Translations under genes and position numbers: made by a program | Notes under the pieces: model-generated | What the model was told of the DNA's origin: nothing | Database searches by the model: none | What the model saw: the letters and a program-made list of their open reading frames with translations, nothing else | Part shown: positions 51,249 to 57,660 of the stretch, in pieces | How the letters are laid out: every line of letters starts with the position of its first letter | Numbering within the stretch: position 1 is the stretch's first letter | DNA from: Lachnospiraceae bacterium | Lineage (GTDB): Bacteria; Bacillota; Clostridia; Lachnospirales; Lachnospiraceae | Length of the DNA stretch: 57,660 nucleotides | NCBI GenBank assembly: GCA_017443065.1 | Contig: JAFSPF010000118.1 | Location: 1 to 57,660, forward strand | Direction of reading: 5' to 3'

Positions 51249-52691
51249 TTACATGAAGAGATCGTCGAGCGTTATCAGATCATCCACAACATCGCTGTTC
51301 TTATTCATTCTGACCCCTTTTACGGTAATAAATGTACACCTAAGATCTTTATTACTCTTTTCCGACACCCTGAACATGGAGATTCTTTTCCGAATTGCCT
51401 CGGCATAATTTGAATCTATGCTATATTCATCATTAGAATACTTCATTTCGCATAAATTCATCACATCATCGTTTCTGTCAATGATCAGATCGATCTGTCC
51501 GCCGTTCCAATGATTCCCGTCAGCATCAGTGAATGCCTTTCGGCTCCATGCATATGCGTGGCTCAGTATCCCTGAAATTCCAAGTTTCATCTTTATCTGT
51601 GGAATGTGTTGCAGGCACGCCTGCTCAAACGCATATCCCGACCACGCATTCTTCTTCCCCGTATTTTTCAGATTCGTCCAATAATGTTCATCCACACCGG
51701 CATCCGCTTTTACAAAGCGTAAATGGAACAGTGAAAACATATCTGTTAGCTGATACATTTTTGATCTTTCTTTTTTCTTTGGAGCCGCATAGCTTCTGAT
51801 AAAATCACATGAGGCAAGATTATTAAGGATTTTTGTCAGCTCACCGCCGGTCAGATGACAGCCACCGGATAGTTCCTCCCTCGTCAGCCCGGTCATTTTA
51901 GACGAGAGAAACGCTATCACCCTCCTGTAATTTGCGCTTTCCTTAAACAGAGATCGAAACAGAAAATCAAATTCCGTAGCCAAAGGAGCTCCGTCTGCAA
52001 AGAAAAGATTATCTACATTCACCGACAGCGGCTTATCATTGTCCAGCATATCAAGATAGTATGGGATACCGCCAAATATCATATATGTATCAAGAACCAG
52101 TTTTTTCCCGTATTTCATCTTCTTTATTTCATTGAGATACTGTTCTGTTTCACCAAGTGTAAATGGCGCCAGATAGATCGGCCGGCTGATTCTGCCATAC
52201 AAACCGCCCTTATCCCCTATAAATCTGTCCACCATCCAGGCAGTGGCAGAGCCGCAAACATATAGTTTGAGGAGGGTTTTTTTGCTTCTCCAACCATTCC
52301 AAAAAGAAGAAAAAGCTGCCAGAAAATTGCTTTTTGCAGCATCCATCCAGGGCAATTCATCAAGAAATACAACCACCTTCTCCTTATTCAACGAAAACAG
52401 GTATTCCTTCAGGTTATCAAATGCTTCAAACCAATCCTTTGCTTTATGATTTTCCGTTTTGGCACACTTATGAATCTTCTTTTGGAATTCCTGTACCTGT
52501 ACTTTAGCTGCGACTTTATACATACCGGAAAACTCAAAATCAATTCGTTTTCCCATTGTCTCAACGATCAGATACGTCTTCCCGACTCGTCGCCTTCCGT
52601 AAACAGCAACCAGTTCCGATTTATCAGACGCATAGTATTTTTCCAGAAGACGTATTTCCTCAGTTCGTCCAACCACACGATTCTTCCGCAT
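51249..52691 (-). CDS. DUF234-type AAA ATPase with nuclease-like C-terminus
   Basis: 480 residues. Walker A is GRRRVGKTYL (about 32-40), Walker B VVVFLDELPWMD (about 106-117). A winged-helix region (about 260-320, with LTREELSGGCHLTGGELTKIL) follows, then a C-terminal DUF234-like domain in which QIDLII and CEMKYS resemble the Asp and ExK of PD-(D/E)XK nucleases. This is the archaeal-type ATPase family that is abundant in Clostridia and Bacteroidia and lacks a firm function; defence, toxin-like and DNA-mobility roles have been guessed. It is AT-rich and bracketed by 16-bp inverted repeats. It is related in plan but not close in sequence to the ATPase at 13.7-15.5 kb. Confidence 0.82.
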   Translation of the reverse strand: MRKNRVVGRTEEIRLLEKYYASDKSELVAVYGRRRVGKTYLIVETMGKRIDFEFSGMYKVAAKVQVQEFQKKIHKCAKTENHKAKDWFEAFDNLKEYLFSLNKEKVVVFLDELPWMDAAKSNFLAAFSSFWNGWRSKKTLLKLYVCGSATAWMVDRFIGDKGGLYGRISRPIYLAPFTLGETEQYLNEIKKMKYGKKLVLDTYMIFGGIPYYLDMLDNDKPLSVNVDNLFFADGAPLATEFDFLFRSLFKESANYRRVIAFLSSKMTGLTREELSGGCHLTGGELTKILNNLASCDFIRSYAAPKKKERSKMYQLTDMFSLFHLRFVKADAGVDEHYWTNLKNTGKKNAWSGYAFEQACLQHIPQIKMKLGISGILSHAYAWSRKAFTDADGNHWNGGQIDLIIDRNDDVMNLCEMKYSNDEYSIDSNYAEAIRKRISMFRVSEKSNKDLRCTFITVKGVRMNKNSDVVDDLITLDDLFM

Positions 52692-52743
52692 TTCTTCTGC
52701 TCCTCTTTTCGTCTGTCACGATCAACAGATCCTTGTTAATCAA

Positions 52744-52772
52744 ATTATATATTGAAAAAAACGAAAGCGCAA
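52744..52772 (-). promoter_or_regulatory. Promoter of the DUF234-type ATPase gene
   Basis: On the minus strand TTGCGC (52767-52772) and TATAAT (52744-52749) are 17 bp apart. The right-hand hairpin begins 1-2 bases upstream of the -35, so a protein bound there could control transcription. Confidence 0.6.
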
Positions 52773-52773
52773 T

Positions 52774-52815
52774 ATTTTTGCTCCTTAACCCTGTTTTTCA
52801 TTGGGTTAAGGAGCA
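52774..52815. repeat. Right end of the inverted-repeat bracket, perfect 13-bp hairpin
   Basis: ATTTTTGCTCCTTAAC (52774-52789) is the reverse complement of the left-end 16-mer. Within the same element TGCTCCTTAACCC (52779-52791) and GGGTTAAGGAGCA (52803-52815) form a perfect hairpin with an 11-base loop. Confidence 0.7.
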
Positions 52816-52818
52816 GGT

Positions 52819-52890
52819 ATGTCGACGTCATTTTGTTCGTGCCCGGAAGGAAGCTTTGCCATGAAGCCTGGTGAAAATAGTGTAAAATAG
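52819..52890 (+). CDS. Possible 23-residue leader or small peptide
   Basis: ATG 52819 lies 5-6 bases after AAGGAG of the right-hand hairpin and opens MSTSFCSCPEGSFAMKPGEN, ending at TAG 52888-52890. The ribosome-binding site is good, but it is part of the repeat, and no family is recognisable. It may be fortuitous. Confidence 0.2.
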   Translation: MSTSFCSCPEGSFAMKPGENSVK

Positions 52891-52910
52891 TGTATTTTTC
52901 TGCCGCCCTG

Positions 52911-52919
52911 TGCTATACT
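52911..52919 (+). promoter_or_regulatory. Extended -10 box for tadA
   Basis: TGCTATACT at 52911-52919 is an extended -10 about 42 bases before ATG 52961. A decamer AAAATAGTGT is tandemly repeated just upstream (about 52874-52893). No good -35 is visible. Confidence 0.4.
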
Positions 52920-52960
52920 CGGCAGGGATATGCGAATGTACGGTTCCGCGGGGAGACAGT

Positions 52961-53479
52961 ATGACGGCCGATGAAAAATACATGAAGCAGGCGCTTACAC
53001 AGGCGAAGAAGGCGCTCCTGATCGGGGAGGTACCGATCGGCTGTGTGATCGTGTTTCATGACAGGGAAAAGGGCGAGCGTGTGATCGGGCGCGGCTACAA
53101 CCGGCGCAACACCGATCAATCGACGCTGTCGCATGCGGAGATGACGGCGATCAAAAAGGCCAGCAGGGCGCTCGGGGACTGGCGTCTGGAGGAGTGCACG
53201 CTCTATGTGACGCTTGAGCCCTGTCAGATGTGCGCGGGTGCGATCGTGCAGGCGCGGATTCCGCGCGTCGTGATCGGCGCGATGAATCCGAAGGCCGGGT
53301 GCGCCGGCTCCATCTACAACCTGCTCGAAGAACCGCGCTTCAATCATCAGGTCGAAACGGAGCGCGGCGTTTTGGAGGAAGCATGCGCCGCCGTTCTGAA
53401 GCGCTTCTTTACGGATCTGAGAATCAGGAATAAACTCAATAAACAGGCACTGCAGGAGGAGGAATGGGAGGAGACATGA
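52961..53479 (+). CDS. tadA: tRNA-specific adenosine deaminase
   Basis: 172 residues. The zinc/catalytic motifs are HAEMTAI and PCQMCAGAI. It converts adenosine to inosine at the wobble position of tRNA-Arg(ACG). I start at ATG 52961 behind GGGGAG; an in-frame ATG upstream adds a non-family leader across the promoter. Length is normal for TadA. It overlaps the next gene by ATGA. Confidence 0.93.
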   Translation: MTADEKYMKQALTQAKKALLIGEVPIGCVIVFHDREKGERVIGRGYNRRNTDQSTLSHAEMTAIKKASRALGDWRLEECTLYVTLEPCQMCAGAIVQARIPRVVIGAMNPKAGCAGSIYNLLEEPRFNHQVETERGVLEEACAAVLKRFFTDLRIRNKLNKQALQEEEWEET

Positions 53480-54120
53480 AAAAAACAATTCTTTGCTTCG
53501 GGGATTCCAACACGCACGGCTATGACAACGTGACCGGAGGGCGCTTTGACACGAAGACACGCTGGCCGCGCGTCCTGCAGGGGCTTCTGGGAGAAGACTA
53601 TGATGTCATCGAAGAGGGACTCTCCGGCCGCACGACCTGTTTCGAAGACCCGCTGCATGAGGGTTTAAACGCCGTCGAAGCAATTCATCCGGTCCTGATG
53701 TCGCATGAACCGGTCGACCTGCTGATCATCATGCTCGGCACAAACGATACCAAGGAACGCTTCGCGGCGACGGCGGCCAACATCGCGAAGGGGATGGAGC
53801 GTCTGGTGAAAAAGGCGCGCGCCTCGGCGGATGCCTGGGCGCCCGGCGCGAAGATCATGATCGTCGCACCGCCGCCGATCCTGCCGGAATACGCCGGGAC
53901 GGAGATCGGTCCGGATATGGGAAGGGACTGTGATAAAAAGAGCGAACAGCTGGCCGCGCTCTTTCAAAAAACGGCGGAGTTACTGGACTGTGAATTCTTT
54001 GATGCCGGGGCCGCAAAGGGCGTTACGATGGGCGGCGCGGACTTCATGCACCTGACGCCTCAGGCACACCGGGCGCTTGCGGAGGCGCTTTGCGCGAAGA
54101 TAAGGGCACTGTTTCCGTGA
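53476..54120 (+). CDS. SGNH hydrolase (arylesterase/acetylesterase-like)
   Basis: 214 residues, cytoplasmic by the absence of a signal peptide. Block I is FGDSNTHG (Ser 11), block II Gly is in GLSGRTT, block III is MLGTND and the Asp/His pair is in DFMHLTPQAH. It resembles small SGNH esterases such as acetylxylan esterase Axe2 or M. smegmatis arylesterase, which remove acetyl groups from sugars. GGGAGGAG precedes ATG 53476, overlapping the tadA stop. The last 77 bases overlap the convergent membrane-protein gene. Confidence 0.88.
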   Translation: MKKTILCFGDSNTHGYDNVTGGRFDTKTRWPRVLQGLLGEDYDVIEEGLSGRTTCFEDPLHEGLNAVEAIHPVLMSHEPVDLLIIMLGTNDTKERFAATAANIAKGMERLVKKARASADAWAPGAKIMIVAPPPILPEYAGTEIGPDMGRDCDKKSEQLAALFQKTAELLDCEFFDAGAAKGVTMGGADFMHLTPQAHRALAEALCAKIRALFP

Positions 54121-55789
54121 CATAGGGCGAGCAGGCAAAGCAGACCATCAGCGGAAAGAGCGCAATAAAGGGATAGAAATACCTTGCGATGATGCAGGGG
54201 CCAAGGAGCACGATCAACAGATTGGCGAGATGCGGGCTTAAAACGAGAAGCGCGCGTCTCTTTTTTTGTATGCAGAGCAGAAGGAAGAGGAAGAAGCTGC
54301 CCGTCAGGTACAGCCAGGGCGAGAAGAGAATCTGCAGCGGCACGAACCTCAGCTGCACGCAGTCGGTCGCAAACCATTCATAGACCCTGCGCAGGGGCGG
54401 CAGCAGGTTTTCCTCTTTGACGAAGCGCTCCGCAAAGACGGGCGTGGCATTGGTAATATAGTAGCCCGTGCGGTTGCGCCACCAGTCGCGGTAAACCAGG
54501 GTGTGCGAGACATCAAGCGGATACCAGGCCCCCATCGTATGGTAGAGAACGGCCGCGCCGTAGCTTCCGGGATAGCGGAAAAGGAGCTTCCCCCAGAGCG
54601 AAAGGAAGCCTGCGGGATCCCTGCGGAAGGCCTCATTGTCAAAGCCCTGTTTGACGACATCGGAGATATAGGGGCGGTAGCCGCGCAGCCCGTCCTCGCT
54701 TTCATACACGCGGATTTCTTCCAGTTCCCCGGCGGCGGTCAATGCGTCCCGGCTGCTCATATAGGTGCGCGCGATCTGCTGCAAAGGAATGTTCAAGGCC
54801 TCCGCCGCACCGCCCCGTCTGGCGTCCAGCGCCGCCATCAGCAGCGCATGAAGCAGAAGAAAGAGCGCGACCGAAAGCGCCGTCGCCGCAAAGAGCATCC
54901 GCCAAAGCTTTTCCCTGCGTCGTTTCAAAACCACGATCAGCAAAACAAAGAGCAGCACCAGCAGCATATACAGGCCGTTCTTGCGGAAGAGCATAAGGAA
55001 GAGGGCGCTGCCGGCCAGAGGAAGGAGCTTGCGGAAGGAAGGCGGGGCGGTATCCTCCGCATAGAACAAAAGTCTTGTGAAGGAAACGCAAAAGAGTACA
55101 AGAAAGGCGGTGAAGTAGGTGTCCTTGGAGGTCGTCACCGCCATCAGGGGATGCAGGGGGAAGAGCGCAAAGAAAAGCATCGTCAGGGTGCGGCCGCGCT
55201 TCGTCAGTCCCAGCGCCCCCAGCAGATCGACCAGCCTTGCGAGCGCAAAGGAGAGGACGAGCATCTGCGCCAGCGCATACAGCGCCATGCCGTCGAGCGG
55301 GATGCCCTTCGCCTGCAGCCACTGCCCGGCATCATAGGCCCAGCCCAAAGTCAGGGTGTGGAAGAGCGGATGGTGATCGTCGAAGGCGGCGCCGGTGTAC
55401 TGGAAAAGCTGCGGCTCCGCGTCATAGGAATAGATTGCGGGAAAATAGGCAATATAACAGGGAAGCCAGGAAAGGAAAAGGATGAGCCAAAGCCGCCACA
55501 CGGGAGGCTGTGCCGCCCGTTCCTCTTCCGGAGCGAGGACATACAGCGCCCGTGCAAGCCGTGAGAGCACCGCCGTGCAAAGCAGCGTCAGGAAAAAGAA
55601 GAGAATGCCGCTCGCAAGGGAGGTGAGCACGAGCTTCCGCGGTTCACCGCCCGTCCCTTCGCCGGTCATAAAGAGAATCCGGCCGAGCGTGACGCCAAGC
55701 CCCGCAAAGAGGGAAAAGAAGAGCAGCAAAAGCGTTGCGCCCTTGCTGCCCGTTCCGAAAATGCGTTTCTTCCATTCGGCGAAAGACAT
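54044..55789 (-). CDS. Polytopic membrane protein (DUF6020-like, possible GT-C glycosyltransferase)
   Basis: About 581 residues with roughly 12-14 membrane segments. An early outside loop has YSYDAEPQ and, further on, FDDHHPLFHT, acidic and His residues placed as in GT-C-type glycosyltransferases that use lipid-linked sugars. That parallel is an inference; the family (DUF6020-like) has no proven activity. ATG 55789 is immediately preceded by an in-frame TTG at 55792 that is better spaced from AAAGGA, so either could be used. It starts about 10 bases after the ABC permease stop and is probably co-transcribed. The 3' end overlaps the SGNH gene by 77 bases. Confidence 0.7.
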   Translation of the reverse strand: MSFAEWKKRIFGTGSKGATLLLLFFSLFAGLGVTLGRILFMTGEGTGGEPRKLVLTSLASGILFFFLTLLCTAVLSRLARALYVLAPEEERAAQPPVWRLWLILFLSWLPCYIAYFPAIYSYDAEPQLFQYTGAAFDDHHPLFHTLTLGWAYDAGQWLQAKGIPLDGMALYALAQMLVLSFALARLVDLLGALGLTKRGRTLTMLFFALFPLHPLMAVTTSKDTYFTAFLVLFCVSFTRLLFYAEDTAPPSFRKLLPLAGSALFLMLFRKNGLYMLLVLLFVLLIVVLKRRREKLWRMLFAATALSVALFLLLHALLMAALDARRGGAAEALNIPLQQIARTYMSSRDALTAAGELEEIRVYESEDGLRGYRPYISDVVKQGFDNEAFRRDPAGFLSLWGKLLFRYPGSYGAAVLYHTMGAWYPLDVSHTLVYRDWWRNRTGYYITNATPVFAERFVKEENLLPPLRRVYEWFATDCVQLRFVPLQILFSPWLYLTGSFFLFLLLCIQKKRRALLVLSPHLANLLIVLLGPCIIARYFYPFIALFPLMVCFACSPYVTETVPLSSRKAPPQAPGVPEASGA

Positions 55790-55798
55790 CAAAACGGA

Positions 55799-56731
55799 TT
55801 ATCCTTTCACCGCGCCCATCGCAATGCCCTGCGTAAAGTATTTCTGGAAGAGGATGAAGACCGTGAGGATCGGCACGGCGGCGAGCGTCGCCCCCGCCAT
55901 GATGAGACCGAAGTCCGTCGCGTTCTCCGCCTGCAGCTTTGCGATACCGAGGGAGATCGTCAGGTTGCTCGTGCTCGTCATCATGATCAGTTGCAGGAAG
56001 TAATCATTCCAGCTGCTGATGAAGGTGAAGATCGCAAGCGCCCCGATGCCGGGCTTCACCATCGGCACGATGATCTGCGTGAAGGTCCTGAGCTCTCCCG
56101 CGCCGTCGATGCGGGAGGCCTCCAGCATTTCCACCGGCACGCCCTCCGAAAACTGCTTCATCAGGAAGACACCGAAGGGCCAACCCACCGTCGGGAAAAT
56201 GACGCCCCAGAGCGTATTATACAGCTTGAGCGTGCTCATCTCCCGGATTAAGGGAATCAGGATGACCTGCTTGGGCAGTGCCATCGCGCAGACGATCAGC
56301 GTAAAGAGCAGCGCCCGTCCGCGGAAGCGCTTCTTCGCCAGCACATAGCCCGCCATCGTCGCCGTGATGCAGGTGAGGAGCATCGCCATCACCGCCATGA
56401 ACACGGTGTTGATGAGCCAGCGCACGGCGGCCGGCACCACCGGCCCCGTGAAGAGCGGGATCTTGGAGCCGTCGGCGGTAAAGAAGGAACCGAAGGGAAC
56501 AAAGGCTTCCCAGAGCGGCGCCTTCTGGCGGCTGAAGAGCTTCTGGAAATTGCTAAGAACCCATTCGGAAGGTACAAAGCTCGGTGTCGTCGAGTTGATC
56601 TCCACCGCCGTCTTGAAGGCTCCCGTCACGATCCAGTACAGCGGGAACAGGAAGAGGAAGGCAAAGATGCACAGCACGATGACGGTGAATACCTTGTACG
56701 GCGTGATTTGACGTTTTGTTCTGACTTTCAT
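55799..56731 (-). CDS. Carbohydrate ABC permease (MalG type), third transporter
   Basis: 310 residues, six membrane segments, EAA loop VEMLEASRIDGAGELRTFTQI and C-terminal GIAMGAVKG. A large outside loop after the first segment (about 40-95) is longer than usual. AAGGGGG precedes ATG 56731. It pairs with the permease 12 bases upstream; the binding protein is presumably beyond the window. High GC, unlike the two other transporters. Confidence 0.93.
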   Translation of the reverse strand: MKVRTKRQITPYKVFTVIVLCIFAFLFLFPLYWIVTGAFKTAVEINSTTPSFVPSEWVLSNFQKLFSRQKAPLWEAFVPFGSFFTADGSKIPLFTGPVVPAAVRWLINTVFMAVMAMLLTCITATMAGYVLAKKRFRGRALLFTLIVCAMALPKQVILIPLIREMSTLKLYNTLWGVIFPTVGWPFGVFLMKQFSEGVPVEMLEASRIDGAGELRTFTQIIVPMVKPGIGALAIFTFISSWNDYFLQLIMMTSTSNLTISLGIAKLQAENATDFGLIMAGATLAAVPILTVFILFQKYFTQGIAMGAVKG

Positions 56732-56743
56732 CTGCGCACCCCC

Positions 56744-57658
56744 TTACCGCTCTCTCGCCACACGGAACTGTACGGCGGATAAAACGGCGATCAGGATGGC
56801 CAGCACCACGCCCATCGCATTGGCGTAACCGTAACGATAGAGCTTGAAGGCGGTGTAATAAATGTAATACATCACCGTGTCCGTTGCGTGGTTGGGTCCG
56901 CCGCTCGTCAAGAGCTGGATTAAGGCAAAGCACTGGAAGGAGTTGATCGTCGTGATGATCAGGATATAAAGCGTGGTCGGCATGATGTTCGGCCACTTGA
57001 TGCGCCAGAAAAGCTGAAACTTTGTGGCGCCGTCGATCTCCGCCGCTTCCGTGAGCGAGCTGTCCACGTTGCCGAGGGCGGAGACATATAACACGATCGG
57101 CTGTCCGATCGAGGTGGTCAGCAGGATGATAATGATACAGGCCAGGGCGTAACGTTCATCGCCCAGCCAGTTGATATTCTTCTCCAGGAGTCCGGTGGAG
57201 GTGCCGATGTAATTGAACAGGCCGTAGTAATTATTGAACATCCATTTCCAGACGACGGTCACGGCAACGGAGCCAGTGACGACCGGCAGGTAAAAGACGC
57301 AGCGGAAAAAGCTTAAGACCGGACCCTTCATTTTATAGATCGCGCTCGACACCCAGAGGGAAAAGGCCGTTACCACGGGCACCGAGACGACGACAATCAC
57401 AAGCGTGTTGCGCAGCGCCTTCAGGAAGACACTGTCGGAAAACATCTCCTTAAAATTGGAGAGGCCGATAAAGGTATCCTCCACGTTCTTGCCCATCGTG
57501 GAGTCGAAAAAGCTGGTATAGATACAAAGAACCATCGGAAAGATGACGAAGACCAGAAAGAAAAACAGGCTCGGCAGCAGGAAGAGATAGGCCGATCTGG
57601 TCTCACGCATCACAAGGACTTTACTGCGGGTGGTCACCCTTGGAGCGGTTTTGGTCAT
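56744..57658 (-). CDS. Carbohydrate ABC permease (MalF type), third transporter
   Basis: 304 residues, six membrane segments, EAA loop SSLTEAAEIDGATKFQLFWRI. The start ATG at 57658 lies 2 bases from the window edge, so the ribosome-binding site cannot be seen and the true start could lie further out; an internal Met at residue 17 is another option. Substrate unknown; like the other two transporters it lacks a nearby ATPase of its own within the window. Confidence 0.9.
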   Translation of the reverse strand: MTKTAPRVTTRSKVLVMRETRSAYLFLLPSLFFFLVFVIFPMVLCIYTSFFDSTMGKNVEDTFIGLSNFKEMFSDSVFLKALRNTLVIVVVSVPVVTAFSLWVSSAIYKMKGPVLSFFRCVFYLPVVTGSVAVTVVWKWMFNNYYGLFNYIGTSTGLLEKNINWLGDERYALACIIIILLTTSIGQPIVLYVSALGNVDSSLTEAAEIDGATKFQLFWRIKWPNIMPTTLYILIITTINSFQCFALIQLLTSGGPNHATDTVMYYIYYTAFKLYRYGYANAMGVVLAILIAVLSAVQFRVARER

Positions 57659-57660
57659 GC

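Noticed and set aside
51246-51257. A three-codon open frame after the left repeat
   Set aside because: Three residues only and overlapping the ATPase stop codon; best explained by chance.
51204-52815. The bracketed ATPase as a complete insertion sequence
   Set aside because: There is no transposase, and no target-site duplication was recognised, so only an inverted-repeat bracket is claimed.
54266-55564. A 432-codon open frame on the + strand opposite the DUF6020-like membrane protein
   Set aside because: Low-complexity Lys/Glu/Gln-rich product with no domain; the opposite strand has a coherent polytopic protein.

Overview
The window looks like a chromosomal piece of a GC-rich Bacillota, most likely Lachnospiraceae-like and probably gut- or mucosa-associated. 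The basis is family content: MutS2 with a C-terminal Smr domain, a methionine aminopeptidase with an N-terminal SEC-C zinc knuckle, AraC-type YesN/YesM two-component pairs, an MsmX-type shared ABC ATPase and sigma-A-like promoters. No rRNA, tRNA, CRISPR array, riboswitch or complete insertion sequence was seen. Taxonomy is an inference from gene families, because no universal marker is present. No gene-free stretch exceeds about 270 bases.

Layout. 1-5.4 kb (+): three overlapping signalling genes, a double-receiver response regulator and two membrane hybrid histidine kinases, the second with an HPt domain. 5.4-7.8 kb (-): a membrane-anchored SGNH esterase and an MBOAT acyltransferase. 7.9-9.4 kb (+): a sigma factor and its membrane partner. 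9.4-13.6 kb: two MATE pumps around a YuxH-like EAL-HDOD protein. 13.7-16.7 kb: an AAA ATPase with a nuclease-like tail and a lone HipA-like kinase. 16.7-27 kb (+): a housekeeping run of HAD phosphatase, mutS2, an OmpR-type two-component pair, yqeC, rpiB, rpe, map and metG.

27-38.9 kb (-) is a near-complete sialic-acid catabolic locus. It holds a YhcH/NanQ-type anomerase, an AraC regulator, an ABC sugar transporter (binding lipoprotein and two permeases), a YjhC/RgNanOx-like oxidoreductase, an MsmX ATPase, nanA, an AGE-type epimerase, an unusual ROK-like kinase and nagA. Together these suggest import of 2,7-anhydro-Neu5Ac or Neu5Ac, conversion to free Neu5Ac, cleavage to ManNAc and pyruvate, epimerisation to GlcNAc, phosphorylation, and deacetylation to glucosamine-6-phosphate. 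NagB and a sialidase are not in the window.

38.9-39.6 kb is a Phd/PIN toxin-antitoxin pair. 39.7-51.1 kb is a second glycan locus: a 1045-residue secreted multidomain putative glycosidase, a cytoplasmic GH123-like protein, an Lpl-type ABC transporter and a divergent YesN/YesM pair that probably controls it. 51.2-52.8 kb is a single DUF234-type ATPase gene bracketed by 16-bp perfect inverted repeats, each part of a hairpin. 52.9-57.7 kb has tadA, an SGNH esterase, a polytopic membrane protein and two permeases of a third CUT1 transporter that continues past the window edge. By eye, about 33-37 kb and 39.6-52.7 kb are clearly AT-richer (roughly 40-48% GC in sampled lines) than the flanks (60-73% in sampled lines), so the island is mosaic.

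Four genes (the MBOAT gene, the second MATE gene, the HipA-like gene and yesN) have start codons about 1-8 bases past a plausible -10 box and no convincing Shine-Dalgarno, suggesting leaderless translation.
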